Shown here: one piece after another, positions 8,533 to 17,266 of the stretch | Numbering within the stretch: the stretch's first letter is position 1 | Layout of the letters: each line of letters starts with the position of its first letter | From: Catellatospora sichuanensis | GTDB lineage: Bacteria > Actinomycetota > Actinomycetes > Mycobacteriales > Micromonosporaceae | Length of the DNA stretch: 64,000 nt | Direction of reading: 5' to 3' | NCBI RefSeq assembly: GCF_007483665.1 | Contig: NZ_ML660184.1 | Span: 102,932 to 166,931, forward strand | The notes under the pieces: generated by a model | What the model was told of the DNA's origin: nothing | The model's input: only the letters and a program-made list of their open reading frames with translations | The model's database searches: none | Position numbers and translations under genes: made by a program

Positions 8533-11010
8533 ATGAGGCCGCTGCGACTCGATCTGCGCGGGTTCACCGTGTTCCGGGAGCCGACCACCGTCGACCTGAC
8601 CGACTGCGACTTCTTCGCCCTGGTCGGGCCGACCGGCTCGGGCAAGTCGACGCTGCTCGACGCGATCTGCTTCGCGCTCTACGGCACCGCACCGCGCTGG
8701 GGCGGCGGCCGCAGCGTCGCGCATGCGCTCGCGCCGTCGGCGACCGAGGCCGCGGTGCGGCTCATCTTCGAGGCCGGCGGCACCCGGTACGCGGCGACGC
8801 GCGTGGTGCGCCGGGACGGCAAGGGCCGGGCCGCGACCCGGGCTGCGGGGCTGCAGGCGCTGACCCCGGGTTTCGACGCGTCCACGCTGGACGGCGACGA
8901 TCTGCTCGACGAGCTGGGTGAGGCGCTGGCGGGCACGCCGAGCGAGCTGGACCACGCCGTGGCGGACGTGGTCGGGCTGCCGTACGACCAGTTCATCAAG
9001 TGCGTCGTGCTGCCGCAGGGCGAGTTCGCGGCTTTTCTGCACGCCAGGCCCGCGGAGCGGCAGGAGATCCTGGTCCGGCTGCTGGGCCTGGACGTCTACG
9101 AGAAGATCCGGGAGAAGGCCGCCACGCTGGTCACCGAGGCCAACGTGAAGCTGGCGGCGACCGAACCCGTGCTCAACGAGCTGACCGCGGCCGCCTCCGC
9201 CGAGGCGATCGAGGCGGCCGAGCGGCGCGTCGCGCACGCCCGCTCGCTGGCCGCCGACGTGGATGCCGCACTGCCGGAACTGGTCGAGGCGCAGCGCCGG
9301 GTCGAGCAGGTCAGCGCTGAGGCGACCGCCGCCGAGCAGCGGCTGCGCGTGCTCACCTCGGTCTCCGCACCTGCCGGGGTGACCACCCTGGCCGAGTCGG
9401 CCCGCACCGCTGCGGCCGCCGCGCAGGACGCCGCGATCGCGGTGGGCAGCGCCGAGGAGTCGGAGGAGAAGGTGCGCGCCCAGCTGGAGGCCGCCGCCGA
9501 CCCGACGGTGCTGCGCGGCCTGCTGGAGGCACACGCCGAGTCGTCACGCCTGCGCACCCAGCTGGCCGAACTGGACGCCGCCGCGTCGCAGGCGCAGCAG
9601 CTGCACGACTCCGCGCTCGGCGCGCAGCAGGCGGCCGTCGCCCGCCAGGCCCAGGCCGAGCGGGCGCTGGCCGAGGCGCAGCAGGCCCTGCAGGCGGCGC
9701 AGACCTCCGACCGGGCCGCCTGGCTGCGCCGGGACCTGAAGGCGGGCCACGCCTGCCCGGTCTGCACCCAGCACGTGGCGACGGTGCCGGCGATGCCCGA
9801 CCAGCCCGCGATGACCGCCGCCAAGCGGGTCGTCGAGCAGGCCGAGCAGGCCGTGGCCACCACCCGCGCCGGGCGCGAGCAACTCGACCGCAAGGTCAAC
9901 GAGGCGAGTGTGCGGCACGCGAAGGCGTCCGCGCAGCGCGAGCAGCTCGGCGTGCGCGCCGCCGAGGTCGCCCGGGTGCTGCAGGGCGCCGCGCCGGTGC
10001 CCCGGTTGCGCGAGCAGCTGACCGCGGCGGAGGCGCTGCGGCGTGAGCTGACCGCGGCCACCGCCGTGCTGCGTACCGCGCGGGAGGAGCAGCGCCGAGC
10101 CGCCGCGGTCGCGCAGCAGGCCCAGGACCGGCTGACCGCCGGCTGGCGCTCGTTCGACGCGGCCCGGGACACGGTCGCCGCGTTGGCGCCGCCCGCCGCG
10201 GACCGGGACGACCTCGCCGCCGCCTGGCGCACCCTCGACGGCTGGGCCCGGGAGCAGGCGAGCGCCGCCCAGGCCGAGCGGGACGGCGAGCGGGCCCGCC
10301 TGACGCAGGCCCGCGAGCATGCGGCCGCGCTGGTGCACCGGCTCGACGAGCTGTTCGCCGCCGCCGAGCTGCCCCGCCCCGGGGCCGGGGAGCACCAGCG
10401 GGCCGCCGCGGTGACCGTGGAGCGCATGGCCGCCGCCCGGGACATGCTGCTGGAGCGGCGCGCCCAGGCCGAGACGCTGCGGGCGCAGCGGGCGGTGATC
10501 GAGACCGACCGGCAGGTGGCCACCGCGCTCGCCACCCACCTGCGGGCCAACAACTTCGAGGCCTGGCTGCTGCAGGAAGCTCTCGACGCGCTGGTGGACG
10601 GGGCGTCGGCGATCCTGCGGGAGCTGTCCGGCGGGCAGTACGACCTGATCCACGAGGACCGCGAGTTCTTCGTGGTCGACCACCACGACGCGGGGCTGCG
10701 GCGCACGGTGCGCACGCTGTCCGGCGGCGAGACGTTCCAGGCCTCGCTGGCGCTGGCACTGGCGCTGGCCGACCAGCTCGGCGGCCTGTCGCCGACGGCG
10801 AGCCTGGAGTCCATCATGCTCGACGAAGGCTTCGGCACATTGGACGCGTCCACTCTGGACACGGTCGCGGCCACGCTGGAGAACCTCGCGGCGACGGGTG
10901 ACCGCATGGTCGGCGTCGTGACACACGTCCAGGCGCTGGCAGAGCGCATTCCGGTCCGCTTCGAGATCAGCAAGGACGCCCGCACCGCCCGCGTGGAGCG
11001 GGTCGGATAG
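8533..11010 (+). CDS. sbcC: Exonuclease SbcC (Rad50-type SMC ATPase)
   Basis: This 825-residue SMC-family protein has Walker A GPTGSGKST at residues 32-40, long Ala/Gln/Glu-rich coiled-coil arms, a CPVC zinc hook near residue 407 that dimerises two arms, the ABC signature LSGGETFQASLALALALA near 732 and Walker B SIMLDEGFGTLD near 760. It powers the SbcD nuclease. It is shorter than E. coli SbcC (about 1050 residues) because the coils are short. ATG 8533 is preceded by GGAGG. The 73-nt gap after sbcD contains nothing I recognise. Confidence 0.95.
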   Translation: MRPLRLDLRGFTVFREPTTVDLTDCDFFALVGPTGSGKSTLLDAICFALYGTAPRWGGGRSVAHALAPSATEAAVRLIFEAGGTRYAATRVVRRDGKGRAATRAAGLQALTPGFDASTLDGDDLLDELGEALAGTPSELDHAVADVVGLPYDQFIKCVVLPQGEFAAFLHARPAERQEILVRLLGLDVYEKIREKAATLVTEANVKLAATEPVLNELTAAASAEAIEAAERRVAHARSLAADVDAALPELVEAQRRVEQVSAEATAAEQRLRVLTSVSAPAGVTTLAESARTAAAAAQDAAIAVGSAEESEEKVRAQLEAAADPTVLRGLLEAHAESSRLRTQLAELDAAASQAQQLHDSALGAQQAAVARQAQAERALAEAQQALQAAQTSDRAAWLRRDLKAGHACPVCTQHVATVPAMPDQPAMTAAKRVVEQAEQAVATTRAGREQLDRKVNEASVRHAKASAQREQLGVRAAEVARVLQGAAPVPRLREQLTAAEALRRELTAATAVLRTAREEQRRAAAVAQQAQDRLTAGWRSFDAARDTVAALAPPAADRDDLAAAWRTLDGWAREQASAAQAERDGERARLTQAREHAAALVHRLDELFAAAELPRPGAGEHQRAAAVTVERMAAARDMLLERRAQAETLRAQRAVIETDRQVATALATHLRANNFEAWLLQEALDALVDGASAILRELSGGQYDLIHEDREFFVVDHHDAGLRRTVRTLSGGETFQASLALALALADQLGGLSPTASLESIMLDEGFGTLDASTLDTVAATLENLAATGDRMVGVVTHVQALAERIPVRFEISKDARTARVERVG

Positions 11011-11033
11011 ACGAGAGCTGGTAGACAGATCTC

Positions 11034-11993
11034 ATGAAGTTCCATGTGGACGCCTGGGATCCCGGCTTCGGCGCCAGTCTCGACGGCGCGGAGCGGGGGC
11101 CCGCCGAGGCCAGCAGCGCCAAGCTCGACGCCGAGATCGAGCTGCCGGCGTCGGCCTGGCAACCCCTGGACACCCCGCCGGGCGTACGCGCCCCCGACGT
11201 GGTGCTGCTCGTCGACGGCGTACGCCGTACCGACGCCCGGCTGTGGATCGAGGACCACGACGGCGTGACCCGCCCCGGCCTGGCCTGCTCCTACGCGGCC
11301 GGCGTGGTGCGCTGCGAGCGCTCGTCCGGCGCGAGCGTCACCGGCGTGAAGGTCGAGCGAACCCTGTTCACCGCCGCCGAGCGTCCCTCCGACGTGGACG
11401 CCGGGCAGGCTGCCCGCTACCGCGCGGAGACCATCGTCGGCGCGGACGAGGGCGACCTGTCCAACGGTGTGCAGCGGGCGCTGACCGAGCTGGAGATCGA
11501 GGTGTCCCGGCAACTGCGCGAGGACGGCGACCTGCTGATCGTGGACGGGCCGCTGCGCAGCCGCGACGCGCTGCCGCGCACCCTGGGCTACATCAAGACC
11601 CAGCAGAAGCAGTACCTGCCGGATCGCCTCATCAGCGTGGTCGCCGCGCTGCAGCCCGCGCAGCGCACCCCGGTCTTCCGGATCGCCGGCGTGTACGAGC
11701 GGCTCACCTGGTATCTGCGCCTGCCGCACGGCGGCAGCTCCCCGTGGGCGGGCATCGTGCGTGTGGAGTGCTCGGCCGAGGTCCCCGAGCACCAGGCCGT
11801 CGCGCTGGCCGAGCTGTCCACGGCCACGATCCCCCGCTTCGCCTCGCTGCCCTACAAGGACCCGCGCGCCCCGCAGAATCTGGTGCCCATCGCCGGCCTG
11901 GAGAAGAAGCTCCGCCACCTGCTCGGCGACGGCAAGCTCCTGCACCGCTCGCTGGCGCTGGCCGCCCAGCGCGGGCCCTCCGCCGCCGCGTAA
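11034..11993 (+). CDS. NurA-like nuclease, last gene of the HerA-SbcDC operon
   Basis: The 319-residue protein has the two acidic motifs expected of NurA nucleases: a hydrophobic strand ending in Asp-Gly, VVLLVDGVRR near residue 61, and a second, DLLIVDGPLRSR near residue 170, followed by a conserved GYIKTQQKQYL segment and an Arg-rich strand around YERLTWYLRLP. NurA is a RNase H-fold 5'-3' nuclease that is fed DNA by HerA. Overall similarity to archaeal NurA is only in motifs, so family membership is inferred from these and from position 23 nt after sbcC. The alternative is an uncharacterised actinobacterial nuclease-like family. Confidence 0.7.
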   Translation: MKFHVDAWDPGFGASLDGAERGPAEASSAKLDAEIELPASAWQPLDTPPGVRAPDVVLLVDGVRRTDARLWIEDHDGVTRPGLACSYAAGVVRCERSSGASVTGVKVERTLFTAAERPSDVDAGQAARYRAETIVGADEGDLSNGVQRALTELEIEVSRQLREDGDLLIVDGPLRSRDALPRTLGYIKTQQKQYLPDRLISVVAALQPAQRTPVFRIAGVYERLTWYLRLPHGGSSPWAGIVRVECSAEVPEHQAVALAELSTATIPRFASLPYKDPRAPQNLVPIAGLEKKLRHLLGDGKLLHRSLALAAQRGPSAAA

Positions 11994-12011
11994 CGGTCTG
12001 GGCGCAGCCCA

Positions 12012-12066
12012 TTGATCAGTATGGACGTGAGGCGTAAATTCATCTCTTAGTTAAGTTTCCTTATTG
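12012..12066 (+). promoter_or_regulatory. LPMO gene promoter with AT-rich inverted motif at the start site
   Basis: A -35 TTGATC (12012-12017) and a -10 TAAATT (12035-12040) are separated by 17 bp. Just downstream, TTAGTTAAGTTTCCTTA (about 12048-12064) is unusually AT-rich for this genome and lies over the expected transcription start, where a repressor would act. Its binding protein is unknown to me. Confidence 0.5.
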
Positions 12067-12091
12067 GAACTTCCACAGAGAGGTGGAACGC

Positions 12092-13015
12092 ATGCGCGCC
12101 GTTACCCGCGCTGCCCTCGCCACGACGCTGCTGGCCCTCGCCCCGACCCTCGCCGTGGTCGCCCTGTCCGGTCCCGCGTCGAGCCACGGCACCATGACCA
12201 CCCCCGCCAGCCGGGTCTACACGTGCTACCTGGAGGGTCCGGAATCCCCGGACACGCCCGCCTGCCAGGCCGTCGTCGCCCTCGGCGGCACCCAGCCGCT
12301 CTACGACTGGAACGAGGTGAACATCGCCAACGCCGCCGGGCAGCACCGCAGCATCATCCCCGACGGCAAGCTGTGCAGCGCCAACCGCAGCAAGTACGCC
12401 GGGCTCGACCTGGGCCGCAGCGACTGGAAGACCACCACGCTGCCCGCGTCCGGGGCGTACACCTTCCGCATCCGCGCCACCGCCCCGCACCTGGGCAGCT
12501 GGCAGCTCTACATCACCCGGCCCGGCTACAACCCGGCCACCCCGCTGCGCTGGGGCGATCTGGAGGCCAGCCCGTTCCTGACCGTCACCAATCCGGCGGT
12601 CGTCGACGGCTACTACAGCCTCTCCGGGAACATCCCGTCCGGGCACCCCGGTCGCCACCTGATCTACATGATCTGGCAGCGCTCGGACAGCCCGGAGGCG
12701 TTCTACTCGTGCGCCGACGTGGTCATCGGCGGCACCGTCCCGTCGCCGCCGGCCTCACCCAGTGCGTCGCCGCGGCCGAGCACATCCCCGTCGGCCGGCG
12801 CCTCACCGTCGCCGAGCGTGTCGCCGTCGAAGTCACCGAGCACCAGCCCGTCGGCCAGCCCGACCGGGTCGTACCCGGCGTGGGCGCCCGGCGTCAGCTA
12901 CGCCACCGGCACCCGGGTGACCTACCAGGGCGTCGTCTACTCCTGCCGCCAGGCGCACACCTCGCTGAGCGGCTGGGAGCCCGCCACCACCCCCGCACTG
13001 TGGCTGGCCGTCTGA
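12092..13015 (+). CDS. Secreted lytic polysaccharide monooxygenase (AA10) with C-terminal CBM5/12
   Basis: The protein has a signal peptide ending ...GPASS, so the mature N-terminus is His (HGTMTTPASR), as needed for the copper His-brace. The second brace His is in RATAPHLGSWQLYI and the axial aromatic lies in the SPEAFYSCADVV segment. A Ser/Pro/Thr linker of about 45 residues leads to a chitin-binding CBM5/12 domain (YPAWAPGVSYATGTRVTY...). The enzyme oxidatively cleaves crystalline chitin or cellulose outside the cell; the CBM favours chitin. ATG 12092 is preferred over GTG 12083 because AGAGAGG lies at the right distance. Confidence 0.9.
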   Translation: MRAVTRAALATTLLALAPTLAVVALSGPASSHGTMTTPASRVYTCYLEGPESPDTPACQAVVALGGTQPLYDWNEVNIANAAGQHRSIIPDGKLCSANRSKYAGLDLGRSDWKTTTLPASGAYTFRIRATAPHLGSWQLYITRPGYNPATPLRWGDLEASPFLTVTNPAVVDGYYSLSGNIPSGHPGRHLIYMIWQRSDSPEAFYSCADVVIGGTVPSPPASPSASPRPSTSPSAGASPSPSVSPSKSPSTSPSASPTGSYPAWAPGVSYATGTRVTYQGVVYSCRQAHTSLSGWEPATTPALWLAV

Positions 13016-13034
13016 GCGTGGCAGATTCGATGCC

Positions 13035-13934
13035 GTGACCGAGCGACACGAGCTGCCTGAGCGATACGACATCGTCGGTACGCTCGGGCAGCTCAGCCTC
13101 GGCCGGCACGACCCCTGCGCACGCTGGATCGACGGCGTCTACTGGCTGGCTGCCCGGACCCCGCAAGGTCCGGGCAGCCTGGCGCTGCGCGCCGCGGGCC
13201 GGTTCCTGCAGGTCGAGGCGTACGGCGAGGGCGCCGCCTGGCTGGCCGAGCAGGCCGATGCGATCGCCGGGCTACGCGACGACGTCGCCGGGTTCGCCGA
13301 GCTGTCGAAGGCGCACCCGCTGGTCGCCCGGCTGGCCCGCGAGCACGCCGGGCTGCGCCTGCCGACGACCCGCCTGGCGTTCCCCCGGCTGCTACGGGCG
13401 GTATGCGAGCAGAAAGTCACCGGCACCGAGGCCTACCGCGCGTACGCCGCGATCGTCCGCAGGTTCGGCACCAGGGCACCCGGCCCGGTGGAGAACCTCT
13501 GGCTGCCCCCCGAGCCGGAGATCATCGCAACCACCCCGTACTACGAGTTCCACCCGCTCGGCCTGGAGCAGCGGCGAGCCGACACGCTGCGGCGGGTCGC
13601 CGCCCAGGCCGGCCGGCTGGAACGCCGCCCCGACAGCGCGGCCCTGACCGCGCACCTGCTCACCATCCGCGGCATCGGTCCGTGGACCGCCGCGGAGACG
13701 GCGGCCGTGGTGTTCGGCGACCCCGACGCGGTCAGCGTCGGCGACTTCCACCTGCCGAACTTCGTCTGCTACGCGCTGGCCGGGGAGCCCCGCGGCACCG
13801 ACGCCCGGATGCTGGAGCTGCTCGCCCCGTTCGCCGGGCAGCGCGGCCGGGTCTGCCACCTCATCGAGGTCTCCGGCATCGGCGCGCCCAAGTACGGCCC
13901 CCGGATGCCGATCCGCAGTTTCAAGACGTTCTGA
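13035..13934 (+). CDS. DNA-3-methyladenine glycosylase 2 family protein (AlkA/HhH-GPD type)
   Basis: The 299-residue protein has an HhH-GPD core: LRAVCEQKVTGTEAYRAYAAI, then the helix-hairpin-helix HLLTIRGIGPWTAAETAAVV and the catalytic Asp in AVSVGDFHLPN. It excises alkylated bases in base excision repair. Unlike AlkA it lacks a clear N-terminal TATA-like domain with known motifs. The GTG start is close behind the LPMO gene, but function suggests independent transcription. Confidence 0.85.
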   Translation: MTERHELPERYDIVGTLGQLSLGRHDPCARWIDGVYWLAARTPQGPGSLALRAAGRFLQVEAYGEGAAWLAEQADAIAGLRDDVAGFAELSKAHPLVARLAREHAGLRLPTTRLAFPRLLRAVCEQKVTGTEAYRAYAAIVRRFGTRAPGPVENLWLPPEPEIIATTPYYEFHPLGLEQRRADTLRRVAAQAGRLERRPDSAALTAHLLTIRGIGPWTAAETAAVVFGDPDAVSVGDFHLPNFVCYALAGEPRGTDARMLELLAPFAGQRGRVCHLIEVSGIGAPKYGPRMPIRSFKTF

Positions 13935-13949
13935 CCGGGCGGCGCCCTG

Positions 13950-15695
13950 TCACAGGTCGAGGGCCAGCTCGGTGGTCGGCTCGGAGCAGCAGATCAGCAG
14001 GTTGCCGTCGCCGGGGGCGTCGACGGGTTCGGGCGAGTACGCCACCTTGCCCGACAGCAGACCGCTCTCGCAGGTGTGGCACACCCCGGTCCGGCAGGAC
14101 CAGCGCACCGGCACGTCGCAGGCTTCGGCGAGTTCGAGCAGGCTGGCGTAGTCCGGCCCCCAGGGCACGGTCAGCCCGCTGCGAACGAAGGACACCGCCG
14201 GACCTGGTCCGGGCGGGCCGTCCGGCGGGTGCGGCGGCCGCGCGGGCGCGGCGGCGATGCCGGGGGTCAGTCCCGGTTCCGAGCCGAACAGCTCGCTGTG
14301 CACCCGTCCCGGGTTCAGTCCCAGCTCACCCAGCGCGGCGGTGACCTCCCGGGTGAAGTCGGCCGGGCCGCACAGATAGGCGGCGGTGTCCGGAGGCAGG
14401 CCCAGCCCGCGCAGCACGTCGGCGGTGATCCGGCCCGCGGTGGTGAAGTCCCGGTCCGGCCGGTCCTCGGGAGCGGGTCGGCTGTAGCAGATCTGGACGT
14501 GCGCGTGTGGGAGCCGTCCGAGCAGCTCCCGGCTCTCCGCCGCGAAGGCGTGCTCGGCGCGGTCACGCGCGCCGTGCACCCACCACACCGCCCGGTCCGG
14601 CTGCGAAGCGGCGAGGGCGTGCAGCATGGCCATCATCGGCGTGGCGCCGATCCCGGCCGACAGCAGCAGCACCGGCTGCTCGCCGGAGTCGAGGGTGAAC
14701 GAGCCGCGCGGCGCGGCAGCCTCGACGGTCAGGCCCGGCCGGGCGTTGGCGCGCAGGTACGCCCCCGCCGCGCCGTGCGGCTCCTGCTTCACGCTGATCC
14801 GGTACATCGCGTCGCCGGGCGTCCCGGACAGCGAGTAGCTGCGGATCAGCGGCCCGTCCGCGGCGGGCAGCCGCACCGTCAGGAACTGGCCGGGCAGCGC
14901 CGCGGGTAACGGGGACCCGTCAGCGGCGGCCAGGTGCAGCGAGAACACGTCACGGGCCTCCTCGTCGAGGGCGGTGACGATCAGCGGCCGGAATCCGGCC
15001 CACGCGGGCGGTGCACCGGTGGTGGCCAGCCCCGGGTTGCCCGACCGTCCGTCGGCCTGGTCGAGCAGCGCCCGCATCGACGCCTGCCAGCCGGGGCTCA
15101 GCGCCGGGATCCGCAGGGCCCGCGCGGCGTCGTCGCGGGAGTGGCCGGGCAGGTACAGCAGGGCGTCGATCTCGGCCACCGTCATCGCCTCGGGCCCGGT
15201 GGACAGTCTCACGAACTCGTCACCGGCCCGCACCAGGCCCTCGGTCAGCACTCGCAGGTAGAAGCCCGGCCGGCGGTGCGCGACCATCAGCGCCGCCATC
15301 CGCGGCTCGTTCATCCGCAGCCCCACCCGGTAACAGGTCACCCGCGGCTGCGTCACCTCGACCACTGCCTCACCGATGCGGTAGCGGTCGCCGATGCACA
15401 CCTCGTCGTCGGGCAGTCCGTCGACGGTGAAGTTCTCGCCGAACTGACCGGGCACGAAGTCGTCGCGGCCCAGCACCCGCTGCCAGTAGCGGTAGGAGTC
15501 CTGCTGGTACACGAGCACCGCGCGCTGCTCGCCGCCGTGCCCGCCGAGGTCGCCCTGGCCGTCGCCGTCGAGGTTGAGCCGGCGCAGCATCACCGGGCCG
15601 TCCACAGCCTGTTTCCACACCCCGGTGTACACGGTCCGCCCGCGCCAGTCGACGTCCTTGGGCAGGCCGACGTTCACCGCCGTCAAGGTGGCCAC
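13950..15695 (-). CDS. MOSC domain - ferredoxin reductase - 2Fe-2S fusion protein
   Basis: Domains in the 581-residue protein run as follows. A YiiM-like MOSC domain (about 1-210, with the TQPRVTCYRVGLRM cofactor Cys motif) that binds a molybdenum-cofactor-related sulfur ligand. An FAD domain (PGQFLTVRLP, then IRSYSLSG). An NAD(P) domain (VLLLSAGIGATPMMAML). A C-terminal plant-type 2Fe-2S ferredoxin with CRTGVCHTC and a distal CC. The chain could carry electrons from NAD(P)H to the MOSC centre, perhaps to reduce N-hydroxylated compounds as in mARC/YiiM systems. GTG 15695 is chosen because TAGGTT lies 7 nt upstream (15703-15708), a leaderless start; the frame stays open further upstream. Confidence 0.85.
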   Translation of the reverse strand: MATLTAVNVGLPKDVDWRGRTVYTGVWKQAVDGPVMLRRLNLDGDGQGDLGGHGGEQRAVLVYQQDSYRYWQRVLGRDDFVPGQFGENFTVDGLPDDEVCIGDRYRIGEAVVEVTQPRVTCYRVGLRMNEPRMAALMVAHRRPGFYLRVLTEGLVRAGDEFVRLSTGPEAMTVAEIDALLYLPGHSRDDAARALRIPALSPGWQASMRALLDQADGRSGNPGLATTGAPPAWAGFRPLIVTALDEEARDVFSLHLAAADGSPLPAALPGQFLTVRLPAADGPLIRSYSLSGTPGDAMYRISVKQEPHGAAGAYLRANARPGLTVEAAAPRGSFTLDSGEQPVLLLSAGIGATPMMAMLHALAASQPDRAVWWVHGARDRAEHAFAAESRELLGRLPHAHVQICYSRPAPEDRPDRDFTTAGRITADVLRGLGLPPDTAAYLCGPADFTREVTAALGELGLNPGRVHSELFGSEPGLTPGIAAAPARPPHPPDGPPGPGPAVSFVRSGLTVPWGPDYASLLELAEACDVPVRWSCRTGVCHTCESGLLSGKVAYSPEPVDAPGDGNLLICCSEPTTELALDL

Positions 15696-15853
15696 CCGTC
15701 CGAACCTACGCGCCACGCGTACGCCCGGCGCAGCTTTGCCGATCTCAGCCGTATCGCCGCACGGGGCCGCCTGCCGCGTTTCGCCGGTGCCGCGTGCCAC
15801 CGCCCGGAAGCGACCCCGTCGGGCGTTCCGGCCCGGCGTTTACGATGCCGGAC

Positions 15854-16480
15854 ATGGCACTTCTGTACCGCGCGGACATCCGACCGACCAAGCTCGAACT
15901 GATCGACTCCTGGCTGCCCACCCGTTCCTGGTACCAGGGGCCGGCGGCGCCTGGCGCGCACCGGGTGGCCGCGTGCCGCTTCGACGACCCCGACGGCGAG
16001 GTCGGCGTCGAGACGATTCTGGTCCAGGCAGATGACGGCCCGGTGCTGCACGTCCCGCTCACCTACCGGGGTGCGCCGCTGCCCGGCGGTGAGCCGTGGC
16101 TCGTCGGCACCACGGAGCACTCCGTGCTCGGCAGGCGCTGGGTGTACGACGCCGCCGGCGACCCGGTCTACCTGCAGACGCTGACCACCGCGATCCTCAC
16201 CGGCGGTGGCGAGGCCGAGGAGTTCGTCGACGTCGACGGCCGGCCGGAGAAGCGGGCCGCGGCCATGTCGCTGCGCGGCAGCGGCGTCCCGGGCACCACC
16301 GTTCCGGTCGTCGGCGCGATCGAGCAGACCACCGACGGCGACCCGACCCGTGTCGTCACCGGCGCGGTCGAGCTGACCGTGCACCGGGTGCTCGGCTCCG
16401 CCGTCGGCAGCGGACTCGTGCTCACCGGCTCCTGGGACGGCGGATCGCCGACCGTCCTGGCCCAGGCGACGCTGCGCTGA
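15854..16480 (+). CDS. Maltokinase N-terminal cap-like domain protein (CG0192-related)
   Basis: The 208-residue protein starts MALLYRADIRPTKLELIDSWLP and continues with a strand-rich fold holding TILVQADDGPVLHVPLTYRG and WVYDAAGDPVYLQTL. This resembles the N-terminal cap of maltokinases and stand-alone CG0192-like proteins; no kinase domain follows. Role unknown. ATG 15854 sits 7 nt after TACGAT (15841-15846), so the mRNA is probably leaderless. It is transcribed away from the MOSC fusion gene. Confidence 0.6.
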   Translation: MALLYRADIRPTKLELIDSWLPTRSWYQGPAAPGAHRVAACRFDDPDGEVGVETILVQADDGPVLHVPLTYRGAPLPGGEPWLVGTTEHSVLGRRWVYDAAGDPVYLQTLTTAILTGGGEAEEFVDVDGRPEKRAAAMSLRGSGVPGTTVPVVGAIEQTTDGDPTRVVTGAVELTVHRVLGSAVGSGLVLTGSWDGGSPTVLAQATLR

Positions 16481-16498
16481 TCTGGGCCTTCGGGCCGA

Positions 16499-16535
16499 CC
16501 GCACGCGGGCGGTGGCGCACCTCGCCCGCGTGCGG
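16499..16535. terminator. 13-bp perfect hairpin terminator
   Basis: Arms 16499-16511 and 16523-16535 are fully complementary. The hairpin begins 18 nt after the stop of the maltokinase-cap-like gene and ends before the next start. Confidence 0.7.
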
Positions 16536-16547
16536 TATCCACAAGGG

Positions 16548-17132
16548 ATGACCGCGCCGGAGAACAAGCCGTCCAAGCGCCGCTGGGGCGCAACCCAGTG
16601 GGCCCTCCTGGGACTCGTGCTGGCCGCCCTCATCGGCGTGACCGTGGCGCTGCTCAACCAGTCGTTACCCGGCCGATCCCCCGTAGCCACCGGCTCCGCA
16701 CCGCCACCACCCGCCGCCACCGGCTCCGGGCCGCCACCGGCCGCCACCCCGTCCGCGGCGCCGTCGCCGTCCCCGGTCGGCTTCCAATTGACCAGCGCCG
16801 CCGCCGTGCCGCGGTGCGCGGACCTCACCGGGCAGGGCAGCAAGCCGCCGGGCCGGGAGGTCGGGCTGTTCGTCCAGCGCCCGGGCGACCCGAAGTACTA
16901 CTGGGAGAAGCTCCTGAAGTTCGACGGCGACACGTGGCGGGCCGAGCGCGTGGTGATCGGCACGTCCGGCGATTCCGGCAAGGACTTCAACCTGGTCCTC
17001 GTGCCGATGTCGGGGCAGGCCGTGGCGGAGTTCAGCAAGCACGACGGCACCGCGTACGCCGTCGAAAACCCACCCGTCGCCCCCATCGCCACCTTCCGCG
17101 TCACCCGCACCACCACCCTCGGCTCCTGCTGA
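16548..17132 (+). CDS. Single-pass membrane protein with Pro/Ala-rich stalk, function unknown
   Basis: The 194-residue protein has a 13-residue charged cytoplasmic start, a transmembrane helix (WALLGLVLAALIGVTVALL), a Pro/Ala/Ser-rich stalk of about 40 residues, and a roughly 110-residue extracytoplasmic domain with two Cys (PRCADLTGQG and the last residue). I do not recognise the domain. AAGGG immediately precedes the ATG, closer than usual. Confidence 0.55.
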   Translation: MTAPENKPSKRRWGATQWALLGLVLAALIGVTVALLNQSLPGRSPVATGSAPPPPAATGSGPPPAATPSAAPSPSPVGFQLTSAAAVPRCADLTGQGSKPPGREVGLFVQRPGDPKYYWEKLLKFDGDTWRAERVVIGTSGDSGKDFNLVLVPMSGQAVAEFSKHDGTAYAVENPPVAPIATFRVTRTTTLGSC

Positions 17133-17149
17133 CCCGTCCGCGTTCCCGC

Positions 17150-17210
17150 GTTGATCATGAACTTGTGGCACGGCTCGACGGCGTGTCACAGCCACAACTT
17201 CATGATCAAC
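17150..17210. repeat. TTGATCATGAACTT-family interspersed palindrome, copy 1
   Basis: A 61-bp element with terminal arms TTGATCATGAACTTGTGGC and its near complement around a core GGCACGGCTCGACGGCGTGTC. The core and the arms recur at 20839-20893 and, inverted, at 23072-23129; a half copy is at 56459-56486. It lies just after the stop of the membrane protein gene. Confidence 0.8.
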
Positions 17211-17229
17211 TCAGGTGAGGGGCCCCGGC

Positions 17230-17259
17230 CGGTGGGGCGGCCGGGACGCCGCCCCACCG
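17230..17259 (-). terminator. Terminator of the pectate lyase operon
   Basis: An 11-bp perfect GC-rich stem (17230-17240 with 17249-17259) begins 7 nt after the stop codon of the downstream pectate lyase gene on the minus strand. Confidence 0.7.
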
Positions 17260-17266
17260 CCCACCG

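Noticed and set aside
9096-11945. Very long open frame on the minus strand opposite sbcC, and similar ones at 1474-3078(-) and 56237-59650(+)
   Set aside because: They mirror real genes in high-GC DNA, where antisense frames rarely meet stops. Their translations are low-complexity Ala/Arg/Ser strings without domains.
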